Positions 1 through 8,185 of a stretch of DNA of 50,549 bases are shown here, piece after piece; position 1 is the first letter of the stretch; every line of letters starts with the position of its first letter. The position numbers and the translations under genes were made by a program. The stretch is from Clostridia bacterium. GTDB taxonomy: Bacteria > Bacillota > Clostridia > Oscillospirales > Acutalibacteraceae. Location of the stretch: NCBI GenBank assembly GCA_017407705.1, contig JAFQWA010000015.1:1-50549 (forward strand). The letters run 5' to 3'. The notes under the pieces were generated by a model, which had not been told where the DNA came from, made no database searches, and worked only from the letters and a program-made list of their open reading frames with translations.

Positions 1-5
1 ATGCT

Positions 6-44
6 TTTTTACTTTATAGGAAATTCCTTCCTATAAAGTAAAAA
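6..44. terminator. Long perfect inverted repeat, terminator-like
   Basis: Two 17-base arms (6-22 and 28-44) pair perfectly around a 5-base loop; the arms begin and end in T and A runs. It could end transcripts from either side, including the SGNH hydrolase gene reading leftward. It could also be the end of a small mobile element. The window edge prevents a decision. Confidence 0.55.
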
Positions 45-57
45 GATTATATGTCCC

Positions 58-135
58 GCCGAACGGGAAGTAAACTTCCCTCGGCGATGGACTATACGAA
101 AGCGTTTCGCCGCAGGCGTACGGCGAAGCCGTTTT
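58..135. repeat. String of short hairpins at the left edge
   Basis: Several small palindromes follow one another: GGGAAGT/ACTTCCC, CGAAA-GCG-TTTCG, CGCC-GCA-GGCG and ACGGC-GAA-GCCGT. Most have three-base loops. The style matches the arrays near 12.1 kb and 50.45 kb, although the shared 44-bp core of those two is not recognisable here. It lies directly downstream of the SGNH gene. Confidence 0.45.
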
Positions 136-146
136 CTTGTTGTGAT

Positions 147-983
147 TTAAGGATTGACAAGATTGCCGAGCATCTGAAAGAGCTTGCAGACTATGTCAAC
201 AAGAAGAGCATAGGAAATAGGCATAATAAGGTCGAGTCCCTTTGTGTTGATAACGGGCTCTGTATTTTCACCGAGACCGAGCTCATAAAGAACTCCGAGA
301 ACCTCACGGGCAATGATCTCATTACCTGCTGCACTGGGGTGAATTTTGTCGTCTGCAAAATTATTTCTGTCAGAATTGAGAGCCTCGCCTACTTCTACGA
401 TAACGATCTCACCGGGATGCTCCGTATCGTATTTTCTTATCATTTCATTGAGCTTGTTACCGCCCTCGGCATATACGATGCCTGCTGCCGCATCCTGAGG
501 ATTATAAAGAGTCTGCATAAGAACAACGGCATCGGGATTTATCTCATTGATCTTATCCATTATTGCACAGAATTCGCTGTAGAAAACCTCTGCGATCTGA
601 TCAAAATTCGTCATATCCTTTTTTACAAGGCAATCAAAGGCAAGGCCTACTATGTTATTTGTGAGATAGTTATTTCCGCCGATAGAGATGCTGATGATCT
701 CTGCCTCTTCAATGCTTGCTCTGATCTTTTCGCCGTCAGAGACCATAGTAAGGAGAACACCTGAGGTGATTCCGGGAATAGAGTGGTTTACATAATTATA
801 TCCGTTTGTCTCAGCAACGATCTTTCCGTAGCAGGCATCAACGGTATTTACCATTCCCGCACCGAAGGCTATAGAGTCACCAAGCACAACATAGTCTATA
901 GGCTCCTCTTCGGCAAAGGCAATGATGCTCATACAGGAAAAAGCAAGAACGATACTTAATAAAACTGAAAGTAATTTTTTCAT
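147..983 (-). CDS. Secreted SGNH/GDSL-family hydrolase
   Basis: A 278-residue protein with a clear Sec signal peptide (positive MKK, hydrophobic stretch, cleavage probably after AFA near residue 24). The GDS nucleophile motif (VVLGDSIAFG) follows near residue 35. The Asp/His block DDKIHPSAAG lies near residue 215, and GGNNY (block III) near residue 103. This matches the SGNH esterase/lipase fold; family members deacylate lipids, sugars or cell-wall acetyl groups, and the substrate cannot be told here. A hydrophobic segment lies at the very C-terminus (about 255-275), so the protein may be membrane-tethered. It has its own promoter (1017-1045) and is separated from the aro operon by a strong terminator, so it is not part of that pathway. 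Start: ATG with AGAGGAAA upstream. Confidence 0.85.
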   Translation of the reverse strand: MKKLLSVLLSIVLAFSCMSIIAFAEEEPIDYVVLGDSIAFGAGMVNTVDACYGKIVAETNGYNYVNHSIPGITSGVLLTMVSDGEKIRASIEEAEIISISIGGNNYLTNNIVGLAFDCLVKKDMTNFDQIAEVFYSEFCAIMDKINEINPDAVVLMQTLYNPQDAAAGIVYAEGGNKLNEMIRKYDTEHPGEIVIVEVGEALNSDRNNFADDKIHPSAAGNEIIAREVLGVLYELGLGENTEPVINTKGLDLIMPISYALLVDIVCKLFQMLGNLVNP

Positions 984-1016
984 TATGTTTCCTCTTTTCT
1001 GAAAAATTCTAAGGAA

Positions 1017-1045
1017 ATTATACTCCCGAAAAATTAAGATGTAAA
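1017..1045 (-). promoter_or_regulatory. Promoter of the SGNH hydrolase gene
   Basis: On the minus strand, TTTACA (1045-1040) and TATAAT (1022-1017) are separated by 17 bases, about 35 bases before the start codon. This is a good vegetative sigmaA-type match. Confidence 0.75.
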
Positions 1046-1065
1046 TAAAAATTTCATATTTTTTC

Positions 1066-1098
1066 CAAAAAAAGACTGCACGGAGAGGGTGCAGTCTT
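1066..1098 (-). terminator. Terminator of the aro operon
   Basis: Read on the minus strand, AAGACTGCAC and GTGCAGTCTT form a 10-bp stem with a 7-base loop, followed by a run of seven or more T. It lies about 40 bases after the aroQ stop. Confidence 0.88.
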
Positions 1099-1134
1099 AA
1101 AAAATGCCGTATAAAAGCGGTATGCTTAACAGAT

Positions 1135-1560
1135 TTACATAAGCTTGTTTTTCAGATATTCTATCGCTTCTGTATATCCCTTAAGACCGTGGCCCGCTAT
1201 CTGCTTTTCGGCATAAAGGGAAACATAAGAGAATTTTCTGAATTCCTCACGGGTGTTGATATCTGAAATATGCACCTCAACAGTGGGAATACCTACAGCC
1301 TTAAGTGCGTCAAGTATCGCAACGCTTGTGTGAGTATATGCGGCAGGGTTGATAACTATACCGTCAAAGCATTTGTAAGCAGACTGTATTTTATCTACTA
1401 TATCGCCCTCGTGATTTGACTGATATATTTCATATTCTATGTCCTTGCAGGCATCCTTTATCATCTCACAAAGTGTGCTGTAATCCTCTTTGCCGTAAAT
1501 AGCAGGCTCTCTGAGTCCCAATAAATTGAGATTGGGCCCGTTTATTATAAGAAGCTTCAT
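1135..1560 (-). CDS. aroQ: 3-dehydroquinate dehydratase, type II
   Basis: A 141-residue protein of the usual length for type II dehydroquinases, which convert 3-dehydroquinate to 3-dehydroshikimate by an anti elimination. The N-terminal signature INGPNLNLLGLREPAIYG carries the flexible loop Arg and the catalytic Tyr. The central NPAAYTHTS and the later EVHISDI are the expected substrate-binding blocks. It is the last gene of the aro operon, one base after aroE/K, with GGAGG ahead of its ATG. It supplies the third step of the shikimate pathway in the cytoplasm. Confidence 0.96.
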   Translation of the reverse strand: MKLLIINGPNLNLLGLREPAIYGKEDYSTLCEMIKDACKDIEYEIYQSNHEGDIVDKIQSAYKCFDGIVINPAAYTHTSVAILDALKAVGIPTVEVHISDINTREEFRKFSYVSLYAEKQIAGHGLKGYTEAIEYLKNKLM

Positions 1561-1561
1561 T

Positions 1562-2803
1562 TTACATCCTCCTTATTGCCTTCAAAATTTCTTCTGTTGT
1601 TTCCTCTTCGTTTTCGCTGACCTTTACGACAGCATCTGAGAATTTTTCATAAAGGGGAGCGCGTTTTTTATAAAGCTCATTTATGTCATTATTCTGTGAT
1701 ATGGGCCTTCCGTCAACGGGGAGAAGGGAGGTGTCACGCTGAAGCCATACTATAAAGGAATTCTGATGAAGAGGATAGTAATTTTCCTCTCTTGTTATAA
1801 TTCCTCCTCCGGTTGCAATAACAGCCCCCGATACCTTACCTGCTTCCTTTGCCGCCTCGTGCTCTCTTTTCCTGAATTCATCTTCACCGTAAAGGGAGAA
1901 TATCTCGGGAATGCGCATATGGGAATTTCTGATAATTATTTCATCTGTATCAATGAAGGGACGGGAAAGCTTTTCGGAAAGGAGCTTTCCTGCAGTGGAT
2001 TTACCGCAACCGGGCATTCCTATAAGCACAATATTTTTAAGCTGTCCTTCGATACTCTTTACGATCGCGGGAGTGGGATCCTCCGTTATCTCCCTGCCCG
2101 TAAAAAGCTCTGCCGCTCTTTTTGCCTGTGAAGACAGCATGGAAAGTCCGTTGATGCAGGGGATGCCAAGGGCTTTCGCATCATACAAAAGCTTTGTAAC
2201 GGAAGGGTTATATATGAGATCAAGCACGCCGGAAAGAGCATCGAAAATGCTGAGATCTACAGGTGAGGCGCCGTTATTCGGATACATACCTACGGGAGTT
2301 GTGTTTACAATAACATCCGCATCTTTGTGACGGCTTATGTTTTCATAATTATCCTCACCGCTTCTTGATACGGTGATAATTTCCCCGGCACCGAGGTCAT
2401 TGAGCACAGCCTTTACCGTAAGAGATGCTCCGCCTGAGCCTAACACAAGCACCTTTTTTTCTTTTATCTTAATACCGCTGAGGGATACCATATATGAAAA
2501 GCCGTAATAATCCGTATTATAGCCGTAAAGCTCACCGTTTCTTCTTACTATGGTATTTACCGAGCCTATTCTTTTTGCTGTCTCAGATATTTCCTTAAGA
2601 TAGGGGATAACGGTTTTTTTATATGGGATGGTGACATTCAGCGCATCAAGTCCGCAGGAGAAAAGAAAATCTCCTACCTCATTCTCTTCCATCTCATAAA
2701 GCTTATATTCGTAATCTGCAAGAAAGGAATGTATCTGCGGCGAAAAGCTGTGACCTAATTTTTTACCGATAAGACCGGTCTTTAATTCTTTGCAATGTAA
2801 CAT
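1562..2803 (-). CDS. aroE/aroK: Bifunctional shikimate dehydrogenase / shikimate kinase (AroE-AroK fusion)
   Basis: One 413-residue reading frame carries two consecutive pathway enzymes. Residues about 8-245 are an AroE-type NADPH shikimate dehydrogenase: SFSP shikimate-binding motif, NVTIPYK with the catalytic Lys, SVNTI, and the nucleotide-binding LVLGSGGAS. Residues about 255-413 are a shikimate kinase: Walker A GMPGCGKST, DTDE, the FRKRE arginine, TGGG and the LID-like GRPIS. The motifs of both halves look intact, so both reactions (dehydroshikimate to shikimate to shikimate 3-phosphate) are probably carried out. There is no frameshift or stop between the domains. The gene lies 2 bases after pheA and 1 base before aroQ. 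The fusion order SDH-SK should be checked against known architectures. Confidence 0.93.
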   Translation of the reverse strand: MLHCKELKTGLIGKKLGHSFSPQIHSFLADYEYKLYEMEENEVGDFLFSCGLDALNVTIPYKKTVIPYLKEISETAKRIGSVNTIVRRNGELYGYNTDYYGFSYMVSLSGIKIKEKKVLVLGSGGASLTVKAVLNDLGAGEIITVSRSGEDNYENISRHKDADVIVNTTPVGMYPNNGASPVDLSIFDALSGVLDLIYNPSVTKLLYDAKALGIPCINGLSMLSSQAKRAAELFTGREITEDPTPAIVKSIEGQLKNIVLIGMPGCGKSTAGKLLSEKLSRPFIDTDEIIIRNSHMRIPEIFSLYGEDEFRKREHEAAKEAGKVSGAVIATGGGIITREENYYPLHQNSFIVWLQRDTSLLPVDGRPISQNNDINELYKKRAPLYEKFSDAVVKVSENEEETTEEILKAIRRM

Positions 2804-2805
2804 AT

Positions 2806-3966
2806 TTATCCTACGCTTTCTGTATAGCTTCCGAGATATCTGAATTCACCTGAGTATCTTTCAAGCTCCGACAAAACAGTCTTCAGCTTCGGAGAATATA
2901 TTGAGACATCAAGATCAAGATAGAAGATATATTCAAAATCACGGGTAGGCATAGGACGGGATTCAAGCTTTGTGATATTGATTCCGTGAGCGAAGAATAA
3001 GGATAAAAGCTGATAAAGAGCACCCGGGGTATCTCCCGTTGCTGCCATTATTGTTGTTTTATCCGCACCGGGATATATTTCCAGCTTCTTTGAGATACAG
3101 ATAAATCTTGTGTAATTATTTCCCTGATCCTGAACGCTTGAAATGAGATTCTGAAGTCCGTAAAGCTCTGTACAGTGTCTTGAGGAAAGAGCCGCAACAT
3201 CATTTCTTTCGGAATTTGCCACCGCAAGAGAAGCCATTGCAGTATTTGCTACTGGAGTAAACTTTATTTCGGGATGCTCCTTTATAAACTGTGAGCATTG
3301 GTTAATTGCCTGCTCGTGAGAAAAGACCTCCTTGATATTCTGAAGGCTTGTTCCTCTTTTTGCAAGAAGACAGTGATCTATTTTGATTCTTACCGAACGG
3401 ACGATATTGAAATTATGATGCATCATAAGATCGTATATTTTTACGACGGAGCCTGCCGTTGAATTTTCCAAGGGTAAAACACCGTATTCACATTCACCCT
3501 TATCCAATGCATCAAAAACGCTGTCAAAGGAGGGACAGTATGTTATGTCGGGCAATGAAAAAAGTCTTCCTGCTGCAATGCCCGAATATGCCCCCTCAAC
3601 ACCCTGACAGGCAACCCTTGCTGTTTCGGGGAATATCTTTTCGGTTTCGTCAAGAGCTCTTGTTATCTTATCGTAAACATCGGATTCCACACCGAGAAGA
3701 GCTCTCTGATATGATTTTGACAGTGAAAGAATGGTTGAGTAAAGCACCTTGCTGTAATCTGAGAATTCGTTTCCCGCAAGAGCGGATATCTTTGTAAGAA
3801 GCTGTCTTTCACGCACGGGATCGTGCACGGGAAGGCCCTTTTCTCTTTTGTAGTCAGCAACTAAAGAGGCAACATCCATTCTTTCCTTGAAAAGACGGAC
3901 AATGTCCTTATCTATTGTATCTATTTTTTCCCTGAGTGTTTCTATAGGGATTATTTCCTTTTCCAT
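2806..3966 (-). CDS. pheA: Bifunctional chorismate mutase / prephenate dehydratase (P-protein)
   Basis: A 386-residue protein with three parts. Residues 1-90 are an AroQ-class chorismate mutase helix bundle (LREKIDTIDKDIVRLFKERM, then VADYKREKGLPVHDPVRE). Residues about 110-295 are a prephenate dehydratase (ACQGVEGAYSGIAA, LPLENSTAGSV, the later TRFICIS). Residues about 305-380 are an ACT domain with GALYQLL and KLESRPM, equivalent to the GALV and ESRP motifs that bind phenylalanine in this family. It converts chorismate through prephenate to phenylpyruvate, and Phe feedback inhibition is expected from the ACT domain. It lies 3 bases from aroC and 2 from aroE/K in the operon. Confidence 0.96.
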   Translation of the reverse strand: MEKEIIPIETLREKIDTIDKDIVRLFKERMDVASLVADYKREKGLPVHDPVRERQLLTKISALAGNEFSDYSKVLYSTILSLSKSYQRALLGVESDVYDKITRALDETEKIFPETARVACQGVEGAYSGIAAGRLFSLPDITYCPSFDSVFDALDKGECEYGVLPLENSTAGSVVKIYDLMMHHNFNIVRSVRIKIDHCLLAKRGTSLQNIKEVFSHEQAINQCSQFIKEHPEIKFTPVANTAMASLAVANSERNDVAALSSRHCTELYGLQNLISSVQDQGNNYTRFICISKKLEIYPGADKTTIMAATGDTPGALYQLLSLFFAHGINITKLESRPMPTRDFEYIFYLDLDVSIYSPKLKTVLSELERYSGEFRYLGSYTESVG

Positions 3967-3969
3967 TTT

Positions 3970-5055
3970 TTATTGCACCTCATCAAGCATAAGATCAAGA
4001 ATTGCGATTGCCGCCGCCGCTTCTGTAACGGGAACGCATCTCGGGACGATGCAGGGGTCGTGTCTGCCCTTTATCTGATGCTTTACATTCTTTTTTTCTT
4101 CAAGATCGACGGTATCCTGCTCCTTGCCGATCGAGGGCGTGGGCTTTACTGCCGCACGGAAGATAAGCGGCATACCGCTTGTCATACCGCCGAGAATACC
4201 ACCCGCGTTGTTGGTCCTTGTCTTTACCGTGCCGTTATCGTAGTAGAAGGCATCATTATTTTCGCTGCCGTGTAGAGATGCACACTGAAAGCCGTTGCCG
4301 AACTCAACGCCCTTTATTGCAGGGATGGAATATACCATAGCTGCAATAACGCCTTCGACACCTCTGAACATATGCTCCCCGAGACCTGTCGGCAGGTTTA
4401 TTGCGGCGCATTCGATTATTCCGCCGACTGAATCGGCATCAAGTCTTGCCTTATTTATTTCCTCCTGCATTGCTTCTCCGCGTGCCTTATCCAGCACGGG
4501 GAAATGCTGTCCTGCAAGAAGCTTTTTTTCTGCTTCACCCACATTTACCGCATCAAATGGTATATCGCTGATTCTTCCGACAGAATAGATATGCGCAAAA
4601 ATATCTATGCCCTTTTCCTTCAGATACTGCATGCAAAGTGCACCTGCAATGCATATAAGAGAGGTAAGTCTTCCCGAATAATGGCCGCCGCCGCGAAGAT
4701 CCGTATCCTTGCCGTATTTCATTACGGCGGTGTAATCTGCGTGGGAGGGACGGGGAATTCTTCCTGCCGTGGAGTAATCGGAGGAATGCTGATTCTGATT
4801 GTATATTACTGCATGTATGTCCTCACCGGTGGTAATGCCGTCTCTGAGTCCCGATAAAAATACGGGTTTGTCAGGCTCTTTTCTTGAGGTTGACCAGGCA
4901 TTTTGCCCCGGTGCGCGTCTTGCCATAAAGGATGAAAGAAAATCCTCATCGACTCTGAGGCCTGCAGGGAAACCCTTGAGCAGCATTTCTATTTTTTCAT
5001 CGTGACTGCCGCCCTCTATATATAATTTTATATTGTTACCGTAAGGAAAAAGCAT
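3970..5055 (-). CDS. aroC: Chorismate synthase, divergent clostridial form
   Basis: A 361-residue protein of normal family length. It eliminates phosphate from EPSP to make chorismate and needs reduced FMN. Conserved elements include ARRAPGQNAWSTSRKEPD near residues 46-63 and the RPSHADYT block carrying one of the two catalytic histidines. The usual N-terminal GESHG appears as GGSHD, and the usual GGRSSARET block appears as RGGGHYSGRLTS, so both family signatures are altered while the key histidines remain. I believe this pattern occurs in other clostridial AroC proteins and is not decay. The gene sits between aroA (9 bases) and pheA (3 bases). Confidence 0.9.
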   Translation of the reverse strand: MLFPYGNNIKLYIEGGSHDEKIEMLLKGFPAGLRVDEDFLSSFMARRAPGQNAWSTSRKEPDKPVFLSGLRDGITTGEDIHAVIYNQNQHSSDYSTAGRIPRPSHADYTAVMKYGKDTDLRGGGHYSGRLTSLICIAGALCMQYLKEKGIDIFAHIYSVGRISDIPFDAVNVGEAEKKLLAGQHFPVLDKARGEAMQEEINKARLDADSVGGIIECAAINLPTGLGEHMFRGVEGVIAAMVYSIPAIKGVEFGNGFQCASLHGSENNDAFYYDNGTVKTRTNNAGGILGGMTSGMPLIFRAAVKPTPSIGKEQDTVDLEEKKNVKHQIKGRHDPCIVPRCVPVTEAAAAIAILDLMLDEVQ

Positions 5056-5064
5056 ATTCTCACC

Positions 5065-6288
5065 TTATTGTATTTCATCCCAGAAGGAGGGATAAGATTT
5101 ATTTACTGCTTCCGCATTGATTATTTCAACCTTGCCTTCGGCTGAAAAAGCCGCTGTTGCCGCGCTCATTGCAATTCTGTGGTCGTTAGCAGAATCCACC
5201 GTGCCGCCGGGGAGAGGGGAGCCTGTTATAAAAAGCTCATCGTTTTCTTCATATATAGTGCCGCCGAGGGCATTTATCATATTGATGACAGTTTCTATTC
5301 TGTCGCTCTCCTTGAGTCTCAGCCTTGAGCAGTTATATATTCTTGTCGTGCCCTTTGCATTGGCCGCCGCCACGGATAACACGGGGACAAGATCGGGAAT
5401 ATCTCCCGCATCAATATCGAGGGCATAAAGCCTGGAAGGGTATGCCGATACGCTGTCGGCATCTGTTTCTATTCTTGCCCCGAGGCTTTTCAGGATACTG
5501 ACTATTTTTTTATCGCCCTGACGGGAATTCATATCAAGTCCCTTAACCGTGATCTTTTCCTTGCCGATGACACCTGCCGTAATGAAAAACGCGGCATTTG
5601 ACCAATCCCCGAAGCTTTTTACCCTTTCAGGGGAAATAAGAGGTGCTGTTTTCGGAATGACGACCTTATTTTCCGTAAGAGCAACATCACAGCCGAAAAG
5701 ACTCAGAGCATCCGCAGTCATTTCAATATAGGGAAGACTCTCTGTTTTTTCCGTAATATTGATAGTGCCGCCCGTTCTTGTCAGCATAAACATAAGCCCC
5801 GAAATAAACTGTGAGGATACATTGCCTGCTATTGAAAACTCAGTTTTATTGCATTTACCGCAGAGCTTTATATCCTTGCCTTCTATCTCAATTGCTGTTC
5901 CGCCTTTTTCAAGCTCTTCCTTTAAGGGAGACAGCGGTCTTTCGCTGAGTCTGCCTTTTGTTTCAAACACGCTGTCGTTTCCGAAATATGCACAAAGGGG
6001 AATAAGAAATCTCAGCGTCGAGCCTGATTCGTCACACAAAAGACGGGGAGAGAAGACAGGTGTACTGATCGGTGTTACCGTAAATACACCGTTTTCGTAT
6101 GTTATATCACTTCCGAGTGCGCGAAGACACTCGGCGGTTGCGAGAATATCGCGGTTGACATTTTCACATTCTACCGTTGTTTTTTTATCTCCGAGAGAAG
6201 CACAGATAAGAAGTCTGTGTGCTTCGGATTTTGAATTTATTGCTTTTACCGTTCCCGAGGTCCTCGGGGAAAGTAATGTTTTTATCAT
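5065..6288 (-). CDS. aroA: 3-phosphoshikimate 1-carboxyvinyltransferase (EPSP synthase)
   Basis: A 407-residue protein that transfers enolpyruvyl from PEP to shikimate 3-phosphate. Visible blocks are NSKSEAHRLLICASL at the N-terminus (shikimate-phosphate binding Lys, Ser and Arg), DESGSTLRFLIPL near residue 87, GRLSERPLSPL, SSQFISGLMF and RLKESDRIETV. The C-terminal DHRIAMSAA is also conserved. It overlaps the end of aroB by 4 bases, so translation is probably coupled. The PEP-binding loop has Thr/Ser-rich local changes, and glyphosate class cannot be judged by eye. Confidence 0.96.
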   Translation of the reverse strand: MIKTLLSPRTSGTVKAINSKSEAHRLLICASLGDKKTTVECENVNRDILATAECLRALGSDITYENGVFTVTPISTPVFSPRLLCDESGSTLRFLIPLCAYFGNDSVFETKGRLSERPLSPLKEELEKGGTAIEIEGKDIKLCGKCNKTEFSIAGNVSSQFISGLMFMLTRTGGTINITEKTESLPYIEMTADALSLFGCDVALTENKVVIPKTAPLISPERVKSFGDWSNAAFFITAGVIGKEKITVKGLDMNSRQGDKKIVSILKSLGARIETDADSVSAYPSRLYALDIDAGDIPDLVPVLSVAAANAKGTTRIYNCSRLRLKESDRIETVINMINALGGTIYEENDELFITGSPLPGGTVDSANDHRIAMSAATAAFSAEGKVEIINAEAVNKSYPSFWDEIQ

Positions 6289-7334
6289 TTATCCCATGCC
6301 CCCGAAATAAAATCATTCAGCAAGCTGACATCTGTTTTCTTCAATACGCATTTTCCCGCTTTTTCGGGAATGACGAGAGTAATGCTGCCTCCCGCACGCT
6401 TTTTATCATTGAGAGCCGCCTTGGAAATTTCTTCGGGAGAAAAGACTGTGCCGGTGGGAAGAGAGTATTTTTTTAACAGCTTTTCAAGAATTGTGAGGGC
6501 ATCTTTGTCGCAGAGTCCTGCCTTTACGGATGCTTTTGTTATTATCATCATTCCTATTGCAACGGCACTTCCGTGAGATACGGTAAATTCAGATAAAAGC
6601 TCTATTCCGTGAGCGGGTGTGTGACCGAAATTGAGAAGCTGTCTTACACCGAGATCCTTTTCGTCCTCATTTACGATATCTCTTTTTGCCTTTACGCAGG
6701 TCTCTATTATATCGCATATATCGGCTTCTGTTTCAAGTACCCCGAGAAAATCGGGAAGGGATATCATCCCGTATTTTATGACCTCTGCCATACCGTCTGC
6801 AAAAATACATTCGCTTAAGGTATCAAGAGTGTCGGGATCGCATATTACAAGTGAGGGCTGATAAAAAGCACCTGCCAGGTTTTTTCCTCCTTTAAGATCA
6901 ACTGCGGTCTTTCCTCCCACGGAGGAGTCTACCATAGAAAGCAGAGTTGTGGGAATTCCTATATATTTTATTCCTCTTAAAAAGGTCGCGGCGGCAAAGC
7001 CCGTAAGATCTCCCGTGACACCGCCGCCGAGAGCAACAAGAGCATCGCTTCTTGTTATATGGTTCTTTGCAAGAAATTCCCAGAGTTCAACCAGTGTATC
7101 TGTGTTTTTTGAGCTTTCGCCTGCAGGAAATACAAAGGAAAGCACATTATAGCCTTCATTTTCGAGCGAAGCCTTCAGCTTTTCTCCGTAAAAGGGAAAA
7201 ACATTGCTGTCCGAAACGATGACTGTTTTTTCTCCCTTGTGTATATTTTTTATAAGTCGTCCTGCAGATGAAAGAAGTCCTTTTTCGATAAGGACCTCAT
7301 AAGTGAGGGATGCCTCAACCTTTACAGCTTTCAT
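6285..7334 (-). CDS. aroB: 3-dehydroquinate synthase
   Basis: A 349-residue enzyme of typical length that cyclises DAHP to 3-dehydroquinate using NAD and a divalent metal. The NAD-binding GGGVTGDLTGFAAATFLRGI block is near residues 104-123, with IPTTLLSMVDSSVGGKTAVD after it. GRKNL-like KGGKNLAGAFYQP and the metal-ligand blocks EVIKYG, NFGHTPAHGIE and SHGSAVAIGM follow. The gene lies 2 bases after tyrA and overlaps aroA by 4 bases. Confidence 0.96.
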   Translation of the reverse strand: MKAVKVEASLTYEVLIEKGLLSSAGRLIKNIHKGEKTVIVSDSNVFPFYGEKLKASLENEGYNVLSFVFPAGESSKNTDTLVELWEFLAKNHITRSDALVALGGGVTGDLTGFAAATFLRGIKYIGIPTTLLSMVDSSVGGKTAVDLKGGKNLAGAFYQPSLVICDPDTLDTLSECIFADGMAEVIKYGMISLPDFLGVLETEADICDIIETCVKAKRDIVNEDEKDLGVRQLLNFGHTPAHGIELLSEFTVSHGSAVAIGMMIITKASVKAGLCDKDALTILEKLLKKYSLPTGTVFSPEEISKAALNDKKRAGGSITLVIPEKAGKCVLKKTDVSLLNDFISGAWDK

Positions 7335-7336
7335 AA

Positions 7337-8185
7337 TTATGCCTTCTTTACCGAATTACCGTCTATTTTTTCTTTCATTATCCTTCCGTCTCTTAAAAGA
7401 GAGCAGAGTGTTTCATTATCATTGTTTTCAAGTGCTGTCTTATATTCTGTAAGAGAGAATATGATATTGTCAAGCTCTTTTATAAGAAAATCGGAATTTT
7501 CTGAGAAAAGCTCTGTCCACATTTTTTCATTAAGCCAGGCAACTCTTGTCATATCCTTATAGGAGCCTGCTGAAAATCCGCCGTGGCTTTTTGCCGTTTC
7601 GCTTTTTATATATGCATTGGAGACCACATGAGCCAGCTGTGAGGTGAAGGCTATCATCTCATCGTGCTTTTCGGCAGTGGTAACGGATATGCTCCCGAAG
7701 GAAGCGGGGGAGAGGAGCTGCTTTATTTTGTCGAGAAGCAGTATATCGTCAAATTTCGGAGGTACTATTACCATGGGAGCACCTCTGAAAAGATCCTTTC
7801 TTGAATATTTGATGCCTGAAAACTGTGTGCCTGCCATAGGATGGCCGCCTACAAATGTAAATCCGAATTCCTGCGCTTTAGAAAAGCCCTTTTCGCATAT
7901 TCTTCTTTTTGTTCCGCAAAGATCTATAACAATGCAGGCGGGATCTATAAATTTTGCATTCTCATCAAGATATTTTTCCGCGGCCTCGGGATAAAGCGCA
8001 ATGAATAAAAGTTCGCATTCCTTCAGGTTTTCACTCGTCAGCTCCTTATCGGCAATTTCAGATAATAATGCATAGCCGATGGTTGCCGTATCCTTATCAG
8101 CACCGAGCACTGTATGTCCAGCTGCTTTATAGGCTCTTGCCATAGAACCGCCTATAAGTCCTAATCCTACAACACCGACTGTCAT
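7337..8185 (-). CDS. tyrA: Prephenate dehydrogenase
   Basis: A 282-residue protein that oxidises and decarboxylates prephenate to 4-hydroxyphenylpyruvate, the committed step to tyrosine. The N-terminal Rossmann motif is VGVVGLGLIGGSMARAYKAAG. The catalytic and binding region contains GGHPMAGTQFSGIKYSRKDLFRGAP, and FTSQLAHVVSNAY is the conserved helix of the dimerisation domain. It lacks a C-terminal ACT domain, so direct Tyr feedback through ACT is not expected. Its start overlaps the aroF stop by one base. Confidence 0.94.
   Translation of the reverse strand: MTVGVVGLGLIGGSMARAYKAAGHTVLGADKDTATIGYALLSEIADKELTSENLKECELLFIALYPEAAEKYLDENAKFIDPACIVIDLCGTKRRICEKGFSKAQEFGFTFVGGHPMAGTQFSGIKYSRKDLFRGAPMVIVPPKFDDILLLDKIKQLLSPASFGSISVTTAEKHDEMIAFTSQLAHVVSNAYIKSETAKSHGGFSAGSYKDMTRVAWLNEKMWTELFSENSDFLIKELDNIIFSLTEYKTALENNDNETLCSLLRDGRIMKEKIDGNSVKKA

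Noticed and set aside
51-764. A 237-codon open frame on the plus strand
   Set aside because: It is antisense to the SGNH hydrolase, begins inside the hairpin string and has no RBS. The minus-strand gene has motifs, signal peptide and promoter.
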